The translations under genes were made by a program, and so were the position numbers. Positions 16,996 through 26,947 of a DNA stretch of 64,000 nt are shown piece after piece. The DNA lies in the NCBI GenBank assembly GCA_027045875.1, contig JALUAG010000106.1:38769-102768 (forward strand), read 5' to 3'. This DNA comes from Alphaproteobacteria bacterium (lineage in GTDB: Bacteria > Pseudomonadota > Alphaproteobacteria > Geminicoccales > Geminicoccaceae). Each line of letters begins with the position of its first letter. Within the stretch, counting starts at the first letter, position 1. The notes below the pieces were generated by a model. The model saw only the letters and a list, made by a program, of their open reading frames with translations, was not told where the DNA came from and did no database searches.

Positions 16996-18024
16996 GTGCG
17001 ACGGGCGCTGCTGCTGTCCTTCCTCCTGCATCTGACGGTGGTCGGCGTCGTCTGGCTGGGCGGGCTGCTGCCGGGACGGCGCCTGCCGGTGGAGGAGGCG
17101 GTGACGGTGGAGATCGTGGCCGAGCTGCCGCCCAGCGAGGAGGCGGAGACGACCCCGCCCGAACCGGAGCCGGTGGCCGCCGCACCGCTGCCCGAACGCA
17201 GCGCCGCGAGCCCGCCGCCGGAACCCGAGCCGCCACCCGCTCCGGAACCGGAACCGGAGCCGGAACCCGAGCCGCCCGTCCCGCCGCCCGCGCCGCCGGA
17301 GCCCCCGGCACCGGAGGTGAAGCTGGCCGAGCAGGTGCCCGAGCCGGCGCCGGCCCCGCCGGCCCCGGTCGAAGCCGCACCGCCGCCCCCGCCGCCGGCG
17401 GTGGAGAAGGAGCCCGAACGGGCGGTCGCCCGCATCGTGCGCCCGCCCCGGCCGAAGCCGCAACCGCCGGGGCCGAAGCGGGAGGTGAAGCTGGCCGCCG
17501 CCAAGGCGCCGAAGCCGAGACTGCGGCCGGAGCGGCCCGAACGGCGTGCCGATGTCACCGAGGCCGAGAAGGACGAGCCCTTCGACACCCTGCTGCGCAG
17601 CGTCGAACGGCTCGACAAGCGGGTGCGGGCCGAGCGCAAGCGGGAGGGACGCGGTCGCAGGGAGGCGGCCGGCCGGCAGCCGGCGAAGCGGCCGGGAGAG
17701 AGCGAGAACGCGGTCTCCCTTGCGGCCCTCCAGACGATGGTCGAGAAACAGATCTACCGCTGCTGGATCGTTCCGGTGGGCGCCAAGGGGGTGGGGAAGA
17801 TGCAGGTCGTGGTGCGCTTTTCCGTCGATCCCGACGGCTCGGTGCGGCGGCCGCGGGTGGTGGACGGCGAGCGCTTCGCCCGCGATCCCGTCTTCCGCAT
17901 CGTCGCCGAGAGCGCGATGCGCGCGGTGCGGCAATGCTCCCCGCTGCGGCTGCCGCGGGAAAGCTATGCCCAGTGGCGCGACATCGAGATGAACTTCGAT
18001 CTGGAACGGGCGTTGAACGGATGA
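16996..18024 (+). CDS. tolA: Tol-Pal system protein TolA
   Basis: 342 residues from the GTG at 16996 behind GGCGGAG. One N-terminal membrane helix (about 4-22), a long Pro/Glu/Ala-rich linker with Glu-Pro repeats (about 45-180) that spans the periplasm, and a C-terminal TonB/TolA domain (about 240-342) with YRCWIVPVGAKGVGKMQVVV and two Cys. It links the TolQR motor to TolB and Pal. The low-complexity linker replaces the helical linker seen in enterobacteria. It overlaps tolB by four bases (ATGA). Confidence 0.9.
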   Translation: MRRALLLSFLLHLTVVGVVWLGGLLPGRRLPVEEAVTVEIVAELPPSEEAETTPPEPEPVAAAPLPERSAASPPPEPEPPPAPEPEPEPEPEPPVPPPAPPEPPAPEVKLAEQVPEPAPAPPAPVEAAPPPPPPAVEKEPERAVARIVRPPRPKPQPPGPKREVKLAAAKAPKPRLRPERPERRADVTEAEKDEPFDTLLRSVERLDKRVRAERKREGRGRREAAGRQPAKRPGESENAVSLAALQTMVEKQIYRCWIVPVGAKGVGKMQVVVRFSVDPDGSVRRPRVVDGERFARDPVFRIVAESAMRAVRQCSPLRLPRESYAQWRDIEMNFDLERALNG

Positions 18025-19349
18025 CGGAACGAGGTCTCACCCGACGCCGGCTGCTCATGGCCGGTAGCGCCCTCGCCCTGGGCGGGGTGCCCTTCGCCGC
18101 GCGCGGTCAGCTCCGCGTCGACATCACCCGCGGCCAGGTGGAGCCGCTGCCGATCGCCGTCAGCCCCTTCGCCGGCGACGGTGCGGGGGCGGCCGAGCTC
18201 GGGCGTCGGACGGCCGAGGTGATCGCCGCCGATCTCGACGGTTCCGGCCTGTTCCGCACCATCGACCCGCGCGCCTACATCCAGGGCCCGGAGGAACTGC
18301 GCGATCTGCCGCGCTTCGCCGACTGGCGGCAGATCAACGCCCAGGCGCTGGTGACGGGGGTGGTGCGCACCGGCGGCGCCGAGGGGCTCACGGTGGAGTT
18401 CCGGCTGTGGGACGTCTTCGCCGGCACCCAGATGACCGGCTTCCGGTATACCCTCGCGCGGCGGCTGTGGCGGCGGGTGGCGCACAAGATCGCCGATGCG
18501 GTCTACGAGCGGATGACCGGCGAGAAGGGCTATTTCGACACCCGCATCGTCTACGTCAGCCAGACCGGGCCGGCCACCGACCGCGTCAAGCGCATCGCCA
18601 TCATGGACCAGGACGGGGCCAACCACCGCTTCCTCACCCGGGGGCGCGAACTGGTGCTCACCCCCCGCTTCACCCCGGACGCGCGGCGGGTCGCCTATCT
18701 CGCCTACCGCGGCCGCACCCCCGGCATCTTCCTGCGCGATCTGGCGAGCGGTCGCGACCGCCGCATCGGCAGCTTCGCCGGCATGAACTTCAGCCCCCGC
18801 TTCTCGCCCGACGGGCGGGTGATGCTGATGACCATCGCCCGCGAGGGCAACTCCGACATCTTCGCCTTCGACCTGTCGAGCCGCCGTCTCGTGCGCCTCA
18901 CCGACCATCCGGCCATCGACACCTCGCCGAGTTTCTCGCCGGACGGTCGCGAGATCGTCTTCAACTCGGATCGCGGCGGCAGCCCCCAGCTCTACGTCAT
19001 GGCCCGCGACGGCGGCAACCCGCGGCGCATCAGCTTCGGTGCCGGCCGCTACGGCAGTCCCGTCTGGTCGCCCCGCGGCGACTTCATCGCCTTCACCAAG
19101 ATCAAGGGCGGCTACTTCCATATCGGCGTGATGCGCCCCGACGGCAGCGACGAGCGGCTGATCACCCGCAGCTTCTTCGACGAGGCGCCGGTCTGGTCGC
19201 CCAACGGCCGGATCATCATGTTCACGCGCCAGGATCCGGCCACCGACCGTACGCGGCTGATGCGGATCGATCTCTCCGGCTACGATCTGAAGGAGATTCC
19301 GACCCCCACCGATGCCTCCGACGGTGACTGGTCGAACTTGATCCCCTGA
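18021..19349 (+). CDS. tolB: Tol-Pal system periplasmic beta-propeller protein TolB
   Basis: 442 residues from the ATG at 18021, which overlaps the tolA stop. N-terminal domain about 35-170, then a six-bladed propeller with repeated FSPDG/WSP motifs (NFSPRFSPDGR, SPSFSPDGREIVFNSDRGG, SPVWSPRGDFIAFT). TolB binds Pal and TolA. The signal peptide starts MTERGLTRRRLLMAGSALAL, matching a twin-arginine (Tat) signal (T-R-R-x-L-L) rather than an ordinary Sec signal, followed by a hydrophobic stretch and FAARG cleavage region. Confidence 0.94.
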   Translation: MTERGLTRRRLLMAGSALALGGVPFAARGQLRVDITRGQVEPLPIAVSPFAGDGAGAAELGRRTAEVIAADLDGSGLFRTIDPRAYIQGPEELRDLPRFADWRQINAQALVTGVVRTGGAEGLTVEFRLWDVFAGTQMTGFRYTLARRLWRRVAHKIADAVYERMTGEKGYFDTRIVYVSQTGPATDRVKRIAIMDQDGANHRFLTRGRELVLTPRFTPDARRVAYLAYRGRTPGIFLRDLASGRDRRIGSFAGMNFSPRFSPDGRVMLMTIAREGNSDIFAFDLSSRRLVRLTDHPAIDTSPSFSPDGREIVFNSDRGGSPQLYVMARDGGNPRRISFGAGRYGSPVWSPRGDFIAFTKIKGGYFHIGVMRPDGSDERLITRSFFDEAPVWSPNGRIIMFTRQDPATDRTRLMRIDLSGYDLKEIPTPTDASDGDWSNLIP

Positions 19350-19436
19350 CCCCGGATCCTGTATGCGATGCCCGACGGACCCGCATCGGCACCTTCCCCG
19401 CCCCACTCCTCGTCACCGCAACCCGAGAGGCCTCCC

Positions 19437-19985
19437 ATGCTGCGTCGCATCCTGCCCTTCGTCCTCCTCGCCTTCGTCCTCGCCGCCTGCAGCGCCACTC
19501 CCGACCGGGCGAGCAGTGGCGCCGCGGGAGGCACCGCCGCCGAGGCCGCCGACGGCATCGGCGCCGAAGGTCTGGCCGACGGCGACATCGCCCAGAGCGA
19601 GCTCGAGGGGGCGCCGATGCCCGGCAGCCAGGAGGATCTCGAGATCAACGTCGGCGACCGGGTGTTCTTCGCCTTCGACAGCGCCGCCCTCGACGAGGCC
19701 GCCCAGGAGACCCTCGACCGCCAGGCGGCCTGGCTCATGCAGTTCCCCGATCTCACCGTCACCGTCGAGGGCCATGCCGACGAGCGGGGCACCGCCGAGT
19801 ACAATCTGGCGCTCGGCGAGCGCCGCGCCGCCGCGGTCAAGAACTATCTGGTGGCCAAGGGCATCGATCCCGACCGCATCCTCACCATTTCCTACGGCGA
19901 GGAGCGGCCCGTCGATCCGGCCCACAACGAGGCGGCCTGGGCGCTCAACCGCCGGGCCGTGACGGTGGTCAACGTCGTCAACTGA
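19437..19985 (+). CDS. pal: Peptidoglycan-associated lipoprotein Pal
   Basis: 182 residues from the ATG at 19437. A lipoprotein signal ends in FVLAAC with the lipidated Cys at 18, then an Ala/Gly-rich spacer and an OmpA-type peptidoglycan-binding domain (about 75-182) with [20 protein letters not shown], which carries the Asp and Arg that hold diaminopimelate. It anchors the outer membrane to the wall and is the target of TolB. The frame is open upstream to 19368, but the first 23 residues would precede the signal. Confidence 0.95.
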   Translation: MLRRILPFVLLAFVLAACSATPDRASSGAAGGTAAEAADGIGAEGLADGDIAQSELEGAPMPGSQEDLEINVGDRVFFAFDSAALDEAAQETLDRQAAWLMQFPDLTVTVEGHADERGTAEYNLALGERRAAAVKNYLVAKGIDPDRILTISYGEERPVDPAHNEAAWALNRRAVTVVNVVN

Positions 19986-20007
19986 GGCCGTCACGAGGAG
20001 CCTACCG

Positions 20008-20937
20008 ATGCGTCTCGTTCCGCTGGCGGCCGGACTCCTGCTGACGGTCGCCGCGCCCGTTTCGCCGGCGGCGCCGGCGGCGATGCCGGATCCGGCGTCG
20101 CTGCAGCGGGAGATCGACGGGGCGAGGGATCTGCTGCGCTTCGCCCAGGCGACCCCCGGCGGCAGCGACCGTCTTGCCGGCTTCGAGGCGCGGCTGCAGC
20201 GGCTGGAGGAGGAGCTGCGGCGCCTCACCGGCAGGCTCGAGGAGCTCGAATACCGCCAGCGCCGGCTCGAGCGGGCGTTGACCGCCGCCCCCTCGACGCC
20301 ACCCACCGCCGGGGCGGGCGAGGCTGAGGGGCGAGCAGGCGTTGCCGGCGATGCGTCCCCCGCCCCGCGGGCGGTCGCGGAACCGCTCGCCGCACCCGGT
20401 CGCGGCGAGGGGCCGGCGGCCCCGCTTCCCGAGCCCGATGCGGCGGCCAGGAGGGGCTACGTGCTGGGTACCCTGCCGGCGGACGCCTTGCGCGAGCCGC
20501 CCGCCTCTCCGGCCGAAGGCGCGGCGGCCGCGACCGCTCCCGCCGGCGCCTCGCCCGAGGAACGCTACGAGGCGGCGCTGGCCCTCCTCGAGAGCGGCGA
20601 TTTCGACGCCGCCGAGAAGGCGTTTTCACGCTTTCTCGAGGATTTCCCCGACCACCCGAAGGCCGCGAGCGCCGCCTTCTGGCTGGGCGAGACCTTCTTC
20701 TTCCGCCAGGACTACGCCACCGCCGCCTCGGTCTACGCCCGCAACTACCGCACCTACGGCCCGGAGGCGCCGCGTGCCCCCGACACGCTCCTCAAGCTGG
20801 GCATGGCGCTGGCCGCCATCGGCGATCGCGAACGCGCCTGCCAGACCTTCGCCGAGCTGGAGCGACGCTATCCGAGGGCACCGGCACCCGTCCGCCAGGC
20901 CCTCGAACGTGAGCGGACGGCGGTCGGCTGCAGCTGA
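20008..20937 (+). CDS. cpoB: Cell division coordinator CpoB (YbgF)
   Basis: 309 residues. Sec-type signal peptide (about 1-24, ending SPAAPAA), a coiled-coil trimerisation region (about 30-95, rich in Leu/Glu/Arg), a Pro/Ala linker, and C-terminal TPR repeats (about 180-305; YEAALALLESGDFDAAEKAF, AAFWLGETFFFRQDYATAA). In enterobacteria CpoB couples Tol energy to PBP1B-driven septal wall synthesis. Its 3' end overlaps the likely tilS start by 29 bases. Confidence 0.92.
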   Translation: MRLVPLAAGLLLTVAAPVSPAAPAAMPDPASLQREIDGARDLLRFAQATPGGSDRLAGFEARLQRLEEELRRLTGRLEELEYRQRRLERALTAAPSTPPTAGAGEAEGRAGVAGDASPAPRAVAEPLAAPGRGEGPAAPLPEPDAAARRGYVLGTLPADALREPPASPAEGAAAATAPAGASPEERYEAALALLESGDFDAAEKAFSRFLEDFPDHPKAASAAFWLGETFFFRQDYATAASVYARNYRTYGPEAPRAPDTLLKLGMALAAIGDRERACQTFAELERRYPRAPAPVRQALERERTAVGCS

Positions 20938-22246
20938 CACGGTCCCCCTCGGCCCGGAGGAATTCGCCGGGCTGATGGCCCGCTTCTCGCCCTTCGAACC
21001 GCGGCCGCGCCTCGCCGTCGCCCTCTCCGGCGGCGCCGACAGCATGGCGCTCCTGGCCCTCGCCCGCGACTGGCTGCGCGAACGGGAAGGGGATCTCCTG
21101 GCCCTGATCGTCGATCACGGGCTGCGCCCCGGCTCGGATCGCGAGGCGACGCGGGTGGCGGGCTGGGCGCGGGCCCTCGGCGCCCGGGCGGAGATCCTGC
21201 GCTGGGAGGGGCCGAAACCGGTCTCCCGCATCCAGGAGCGGGCGCGGGAAGCGCGCTACCGGCTGCTTCGAGACGCCTGCCGGCGGGCCGGTGTCCTGCA
21301 CCTGGCGACCGCCCATCACCGCGACGATCTCGCCGAGACGGTGGCCCTCCGCAGGATGCGGGGAAGCGGTGCGCGGGGTCTGGCCGGCATGTTCGCCGAA
21401 CGGTTCTTCGAGGAGCTGCGGCTCCTGCGCCCTCTGCTCGCGATCCCGCGGGCACGGCTCGAGGCGACCCTGCGCGCGCGCGGCCTGCCCCGGCTCGAGG
21501 ATCCGAGCAATCTCGATCCGCGTTTCGCCCGCGGACGACTGCGTCACGGGCCACCGCTGCCGGTGGCGGCTCTCTTCGACGAGGCGGTGGCGGCGGCCCG
21601 CCGGCGGGCCGGGCTCGAGGCGGCCCTCGCGAGCTTCTGCGCCCGCCATCTGCGGCCCCACCCGACCGGCCTGCTGGAGGTCTCCGCGACGGCCTGGCGG
21701 GCGCTGTCCCCGGAGCCCGCCGAACTGTTCCTCGAGCGGGCGGCGATGGTGGCCGCCGGCAGCCCCTATCCGCCGCGGCGGCGGAAGCTCGCCGCCCTCG
21801 CCGCGACCCTCCGGCACCTGGGGGAGGGACGGCGTACGCTGGCCGGCTGCATCTTCGAGATCGTCCCGGGGGGCCGCCGGCTGCGGATCGGCCGCGAACC
21901 GGGAAGGATCGCCCCGCCGCTCGCCTCGGGGGGCGAAGGGACCGTGCTCTGGGACCGGCGCTGGCGGCTCGAGACGGGCCTCGGCTGTCCGCCCGTCACC
22001 ATCGGCGCCCTCGCCGCGATCGAGGATGCGGCGTTGCGTCGCCGGCTGTTCGCCCGCGCCCGAGCCTGCGGGCTGCCGCGCTGGTTCGCGGCCGGCCTGC
22101 CGGTGGTGGTCCGCGACGGACGGCCCGTGCTCTGGCCGCTGGCCGCCGGTCCTCGCCGGGGGCCGGCGCTGCGCCTCGTCTACGCCCCCCGCCGGCGGAT
22201 GACCGAGCCCCCGGTCGAGGGGATTCTTGTTTCAACGTTCTGTTAG
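20909..22246 (+). CDS. tilS: tRNA(Ile)-lysidine synthase TilS
   Basis: 445 residues. It adenylates C34 of the CAU-anticodon tRNA-Ile and replaces it with lysidine, changing decoding from Met to Ile. The PP-loop LAVALSGGADSMALLAL is near 34-50, and YRLLRDACRRAG and ATAHHRDDLAET follow, as in the family. I prefer the GTG at 20909 inside cpoB because PLGPEEFAGLMARFSPFE looks like the conserved N-terminus. The ATG at 20975, 14 bases after CGGAGG, is the alternative. tilS-ftsH adjacency is common. Confidence 0.88.
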   Translation: MSGRRSAAADTVPLGPEEFAGLMARFSPFEPRPRLAVALSGGADSMALLALARDWLREREGDLLALIVDHGLRPGSDREATRVAGWARALGARAEILRWEGPKPVSRIQERAREARYRLLRDACRRAGVLHLATAHHRDDLAETVALRRMRGSGARGLAGMFAERFFEELRLLRPLLAIPRARLEATLRARGLPRLEDPSNLDPRFARGRLRHGPPLPVAALFDEAVAAARRRAGLEAALASFCARHLRPHPTGLLEVSATAWRALSPEPAELFLERAAMVAAGSPYPPRRRKLAALAATLRHLGEGRRTLAGCIFEIVPGGRRLRIGREPGRIAPPLASGGEGTVLWDRRWRLETGLGCPPVTIGALAAIEDAALRRRLFARARACGLPRWFAAGLPVVVRDGRPVLWPLAAGPRRGPALRLVYAPRRRMTEPPVEGILVSTFC

Positions 22247-22258
22247 CATAACTATTAT
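22231..22258 (+). promoter_or_regulatory. Candidate ftsH promoter overlapping the tilS 3' end
   Basis: TTCAAC (22231-22236), 16-bp spacer, TATTAT (22253-22258), in a short A+T-rich patch across the tilS stop codon, about 80 bases before ftsH. Confidence 0.45.
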
Positions 22259-22340
22259 AGGGTCTCGACGGTCGGATCGCACCGCCGCCCACGGGTGATG
22301 GCAGCGACCGGGCCGACGATCAGTAGAAGAGGTTTCTCCG

Positions 22341-24287
22341 GTGAACAATTTCAGCAAGAATCTCGCCCTCTGGGTGATCATCGGCCTGCTGCTCATCGCC
22401 CTCGTCAATCTCTTCCAGGGCTCGCAGCCGCGCGCGCCGCAGACGAGCCTCGCCTATTCCGACTTCCTCGCCGACGTCGAGGCGGGACGGGTGAGCGAGG
22501 TGGCGATCCAGGGAGACGCCATCTCCGGTCGCTACACCGACGGACGCCCCTTCCAGACCTTCGCGCCCCAGGATCCCAAGCTCATCGACCGGCTGACCGG
22601 GGCGGGCGTCCGCATCAACGTGATGCCGGTGGACGAGAACATGCCCTCGCTCCTCGGCGTGCTGGTCTCCTGGTTCCCGATGCTGCTGCTCATCGGGGTG
22701 TGGATCTTTTTCATGCGGCAGATGCAGTCGGGCGGCGGCAAGGCGATGGGCTTCGGCAAGTCGCGGGCGCGCCTGCTGACCGAGAAGCACGGCCGGGTGA
22801 CCTTCGCCGACGTGGCCGGCATCGACGAGGCCAAGGAGGAGCTCGAGGAGATCGTCGAGTTCCTCAAGAACCCGCAGAAGTTCCAGCAGCTCGGCGGGCG
22901 GATCCCCAAGGGCTGCCTCCTGGTGGGGCCGCCCGGCACCGGCAAGACCCTGCTCGCCCGGGCCATCGCCGGCGAGGCCAACGTGCCCTTCTTCACCATC
23001 TCCGGTTCCGATTTCGTGGAGATGTTCGTGGGCGTCGGCGCCTCGCGGGTGCGCGACATGTTCGACCAGGCCAAGAAGCACGCGCCCTGCCTCGTCTTCA
23101 TCGACGAGATCGACGCCGTGGGCCGCCATCGCGGCGCCGGGCTGGGCGGCGGCAACGACGAGCGCGAGCAGACCCTGAACCAGCTCCTCGTGGAGATGGA
23201 CGGCTTCGAGGCCAACGAGGGGGTGATCCTGATCGCCGCCACCAACCGGCCCGACGTGCTCGATCCGGCGCTGCTGCGGCCGGGGCGCTTCGACCGCCAG
23301 GTGGTGGTCTCCAACCCCGACGTCGTCGGCCGCGAGAAGATCCTCAACGTCCACATCAAGAAGATCCGCGTCGGTCCCGACGTCGACACCCGGGTGATCG
23401 CTCGCGGCACGCCCGGCTTCTCGGGCGCCGATCTCGCCAACATCGTCAACGAGGCGGCGCTGCTCGCCGCCCGCCGCGGCAAGCGGATGGTGACCATGGC
23501 CGAGTTCGAGGCGGCCAAGGACAAGATCATGATGGGCGTCGAGCGCCGCTCGATGGTGATGACCGACGAGGAGAAGCGGCTCACCGCCTACCACGAGGCC
23601 GGCCACGCGCTGGTGGCCTATTTCACGCCGAGCTCGGATCCCATCCACAAGGCCACCATCATCCCCCGCGGCCGCGCCCTGGGCATGGTCATGCGGCTGC
23701 CGGAGGGCGACCGTATCTCGGTCAGCCGCGAGAAGCTCGAGGGGGATCTGGCGGTGGCCATGGGCGGCCGGGTCGCCGAGGAGCTCATCTTCGGGCGCGA
23801 GAAGGTGACCGCCGGCGCCGCCTCGGACATCGAGCAGGCGACCAAGATCGCCCGCCACATGGTCACCCAGTGGGGCATGTCGGACGCCCTCGGTCCGGTG
23901 GGCTATGCCGAGAACAGCCAGGAGGTGTTCCTCGGCCACGCCATCACCCAGACCAAGATGATCTCCGAGGCCACCGCCCAGAAGATCGACGAGGAGATCC
24001 GCCGCATCGTCGAGGAGGGCTACCAGGAGGCGCGCCGCATCCTCGAGGAGAAGATCGATCTCCTGCACGAGCTCGCCAAGGCGCTCCTCGAATACGAGAC
24101 CCTGACCGGCGAGGACATCGACCGCATCATGCGCGGCGAGCCGGTGGTGCGCAGCGAGGGCGGCGACGACACGCCGAGCGCCGCCGCGCCCAGCGCCTCG
24201 GGCAAGCGCAGCTCGGTGCCGCCCACCAAGCGGCCGCTCGGTGGCGAGGGCGGCGGCATCCGGCCGAGCCCGCAGCCCGGCACCTGA
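22341..24287 (+). CDS. ftsH: ATP-dependent zinc metalloprotease FtsH
   Basis: 648 residues, GTG start after CTCCG with weak upstream spacing. Inner-membrane AAA+ protease that degrades misassembled membrane proteins and regulators such as RpoH. Two membrane helices (about 8-26 and 104-125), Walker A GPPGTGKT at 196-203, Walker B FIDEID, the second region of homology (PGRFDRQ), and the zinc site HEAGH near 420 with the downstream Glu/Asp in [12 protein letters not shown]. The C-terminal ~45 residues are a low-complexity tail. Confidence 0.96.
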   Translation: MNNFSKNLALWVIIGLLLIALVNLFQGSQPRAPQTSLAYSDFLADVEAGRVSEVAIQGDAISGRYTDGRPFQTFAPQDPKLIDRLTGAGVRINVMPVDENMPSLLGVLVSWFPMLLLIGVWIFFMRQMQSGGGKAMGFGKSRARLLTEKHGRVTFADVAGIDEAKEELEEIVEFLKNPQKFQQLGGRIPKGCLLVGPPGTGKTLLARAIAGEANVPFFTISGSDFVEMFVGVGASRVRDMFDQAKKHAPCLVFIDEIDAVGRHRGAGLGGGNDEREQTLNQLLVEMDGFEANEGVILIAATNRPDVLDPALLRPGRFDRQVVVSNPDVVGREKILNVHIKKIRVGPDVDTRVIARGTPGFSGADLANIVNEAALLAARRGKRMVTMAEFEAAKDKIMMGVERRSMVMTDEEKRLTAYHEAGHALVAYFTPSSDPIHKATIIPRGRALGMVMRLPEGDRISVSREKLEGDLAVAMGGRVAEELIFGREKVTAGAASDIEQATKIARHMVTQWGMSDALGPVGYAENSQEVFLGHAITQTKMISEATAQKIDEEIRRIVEEGYQEARRILEEKIDLLHELAKALLEYETLTGEDIDRIMRGEPVVRSEGGDDTPSAAAPSASGKRSSVPPTKRPLGGEGGGIRPSPQPGT

Positions 24288-24412
24288 CGGGCGCCGTCCG
24301 CGCGCGGGAGCGGGTCCCGAACGGGGCGCCGGCCGCGGACGGCGTGTCCACGGGGCCGCGGCTTCCTTCGCCGCCGCACGCGTGATATGCGCGCCGCCGG
24401 GGGGAGGGGCGC

Positions 24413-25600
24413 ATGCACGGCACCATACTGGTCCTCAACGCCGGTTCCTCGAGCGTCAAGTTCTCGCTGTTCGAGGCCCGCGAGCCGGACGGGCTCGAGC
24501 TCCGCGCGCGCGGCCAGGTGGAAGGCATCGGCACGGCGCCGCGCTTCCTCGCCCGGGACGGCGCGGGGGCGCCGCTCGTCGAAAGGCGCTGGCCGGCGGA
24601 TGCCTCCTTCGACCACGAACGGGCGATCGATACCGTCCTTCGCTGGCTCGAGGAGCGGCGTGCCGATGCGCGGCTCCTGGCCGCCGGCCATCGGGTGGTC
24701 CACGGCGGTCCGGATTTCGCGGCCCCGGTGCGCATCGACCGCGAGGTGCTATCCCGCCTCGAGGCCCTCTGCCCGCTGGCGCCGCTGCACCAGCCCCACA
24801 ATCTGGCCGGCATCCGGGCGCTCCTGCGGCTGCGGCCGGCTCTCCCGCAGGTGGCCTGTTTCGATACCGCCTTCCACCGCGCGCGGCCGCCGGTAGCCGA
24901 CCGCTTCGCGCTGCCCGGGGAGCTGTTCGCGGCCGGCGTGCGCCGCTACGGCTTTCACGGGCTCTCCTACGAATCCATCCTGACGACTCTCGCCGAACGC
25001 GATCCCGCCCTCGCCGGCGGTCGGCTGCTCGTCGCCCATCTCGGCAACGGCGCCAGCCTCTGCGCCATCCGCGACGGCCGGCCGCTGGACACCACCATGG
25101 GCTTCACGCCCCTGGACGGGCTGGTGATGGGCACCCGGCCCGGCAGTCTCGATCCCGGCGTGCTCCTCCATCTGCTGACCGCCCACGGCATGGACGCCGC
25201 CGCGCTCGAGGATCTCCTCTACCACCGCAGCGGCCTTCTCGGCGTCTCCGGCATCAGCAGCGACATGCGCGATCTGCTGGCGCGTCCTGACGAGCCGGCG
25301 GCGGCGCTGGCGGTCGAGCTCTTCGTCTACCGGGCGGTCAGGGAGACGGGCGGGCTGGTGGCGGTCACCGGCGGGCTGGACGGGCTCGTCTTCACCGGCG
25401 GCATCGGCGAGCACGCGCCCGAGATCCGGGCCCGCATCTGCCGCCGGCTCGGCTGGCTCGGCCTCGCCCTCGACGAGGCGGCCAACGCCCGCGGCGATCC
25501 CCTGATCTCGGCGCCGGACAGCCGCGTCGCCGTGCATGTGATCGCCACCGACGAGGAGCGGATGATCGCCCGCCACACCCGGGCGCTGCTGGCGGGCTGA
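24413..25600 (+). CDS. ackA: Acetate kinase
   Basis: 395 residues. It interconverts acetate and acetyl phosphate with ATP. Signatures: VLNAGSSSVKFSLFE (7-21), a HLGNGASLCAI phosphate segment near 205-215, DTTMGFTPLDGLVMGTRPG near 223-241, and VFTGGIGEHAPEIR near 326-339. GGGAGGGG lies upstream of the ATG. No phosphotransacetylase (pta) gene is beside it here, so its partner must be elsewhere. Confidence 0.94.
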   Translation: MHGTILVLNAGSSSVKFSLFEAREPDGLELRARGQVEGIGTAPRFLARDGAGAPLVERRWPADASFDHERAIDTVLRWLEERRADARLLAAGHRVVHGGPDFAAPVRIDREVLSRLEALCPLAPLHQPHNLAGIRALLRLRPALPQVACFDTAFHRARPPVADRFALPGELFAAGVRRYGFHGLSYESILTTLAERDPALAGGRLLVAHLGNGASLCAIRDGRPLDTTMGFTPLDGLVMGTRPGSLDPGVLLHLLTAHGMDAAALEDLLYHRSGLLGVSGISSDMRDLLARPDEPAAALAVELFVYRAVRETGGLVAVTGGLDGLVFTGGIGEHAPEIRARICRRLGWLGLALDEAANARGDPLISAPDSRVAVHVIATDEERMIARHTRALLAG

Positions 25601-25615
25601 AGGGGACGGCCGCCC

Positions 25616-26791
25616 TCAGACCGAATCCTCGGCGAGGGCGGAGGAGGCGGGCGGCCGGCCGCGATCTCCCGCGAGACGGGCCTCGCGCCAGCCCGCGCTG
25701 CGCATCTCGGTGAGCCGGCTCGTGGTGCGGGCGAATTCGAAGGCCAGCTCCGGCGGCGGCTCCAGCTCCTCGAGCGGCACCTCGGCGGCGATCACGAGCA
25801 GCATGCGATGCTCGTAGGCGACGTCGACGAGTGTCGTGAAGCGGCGCGTCTCGTCGATCCGGTCGGGGCCGAGGCGCGGTACCCCCTCGAGGATCAGCGC
25901 CCGGAAGCGGCCGGCGAGCGCCAGATAGTCGGCGGCGCCGCGCGGGGTTTCGCAGAGATCGGCGAAGCTCGTCCAGGCCACCTCGCCGGCGGCATGCGGG
26001 ATCTCGAGGCGGCGCCCGCCGATCTCGAGACGTTCCGGAACGCCCGCCCGGCCGCCGCTCAGGCCGGCGAAGATCTCGGCCAGCTTGGCGCGGGTGGTGG
26101 CGGTCAGGGGAAAGAGATAGAGCGGCAGATCGCGGCCCATGCGGCTGCGGTGATCGACCGGACCGTCGAGGGCCACCACCTGCATGCGGTCCTGCAGCAG
26201 GTCGATGAAGGGCAGGAACAGATCGCGGTTGAGGCCCCCCTCGTAGAGCCGTCGGGGCGCGACGTTGGAGGTGGCGACCACCACCACGCCGAGCGCGAAC
26301 AGGGCCTCGAACAGCCGCCCGAGGATCATCGCGTCGGCGATGTCCTGGACCATGAACTCGTCGAAGCAGAACAGCCAGTGCCGGCGGGCGAGCCGTTCGG
26401 CCACCCGGCGGGCGGGATCCCCGGCGCCGTGGCGCAGCCGGTGGCGGGCGGCATGCACCTCCAGCATGAACTGGTGGAAGTGGACCCGGCGCTTGGCCTG
26501 GACCGGGGCGGCATCGAAGAACAGCTCCATGAGCATCGACTTGCCGCGCCCCACCGGGCCGTGAAGGTAGATCCCGCGCGGCGCCGGACGGGCAGGCGGA
26601 CCCGCGCCCAGGAGCCGCTTGAGGAGCCCGCGGCCGGAGCCGCTGAAGGCCGGTCGGTAGTGCTCGAGCTCTTGGGCCAGCCGGGCGAGCTCGCGGGCGG
26701 CGCGGCGCTGGGCAGGATCGAAGGCCAGCTCGCCCGATTCGATTTTCGCGTCGAGGAGGGTCAGAGGCATCTGCGGCAAGGTCCGATCCAC
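25616..26791 (-). CDS. zapE: Cell division protein ZapE (AFG1-like ATPase)
   Basis: 391 residues. The P-loop GIYLHGPVGRGKSMLMELFF is near 73-92 (Walker A 78-85), VHFHQFMLEVH near 103-113 and Walker B LFCFDEFMVQDIADAMIL near 139-156. The AFG1/ZapE family comprises ATPases; ZapE destabilises FtsZ rings at the end of division, and mitochondrial members act in protein quality control. GTG at 26791 is annotated; an ATG at 26770 gives a slightly shorter protein. Neither has a clear ribosome site. Confidence 0.9.
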   Translation of the reverse strand: MDRTLPQMPLTLLDAKIESGELAFDPAQRRAARELARLAQELEHYRPAFSGSGRGLLKRLLGAGPPARPAPRGIYLHGPVGRGKSMLMELFFDAAPVQAKRRVHFHQFMLEVHAARHRLRHGAGDPARRVAERLARRHWLFCFDEFMVQDIADAMILGRLFEALFALGVVVVATSNVAPRRLYEGGLNRDLFLPFIDLLQDRMQVVALDGPVDHRSRMGRDLPLYLFPLTATTRAKLAEIFAGLSGGRAGVPERLEIGGRRLEIPHAAGEVAWTSFADLCETPRGAADYLALAGRFRALILEGVPRLGPDRIDETRRFTTLVDVAYEHRMLLVIAAEVPLEELEPPPELAFEFARTTSRLTEMRSAGWREARLAGDRGRPPASSALAEDSV

Positions 26792-26947
26792 GCTGCAGGC
26801 CCGTTATTAGCGGAAGCGCCGCCGGGCTTCGAGCGCAACGGGGTCGCAGGCGTACCCGCGTCACCGCCGGTCGCTTCGGCGGCGAAGGGCTATGTTCGAA
26901 GGGCGAGCCCCGGGGCGGCCATCCGCCCCGCGGCGGGGGAGAGAACC

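Noticed and set aside
17205..17300. Glu-Pro codon repeat in tolA, possible microsatellite or tandem repeat
   Set aside because: It is the expected low-complexity periplasmic linker of TolA, and the codons vary along it.
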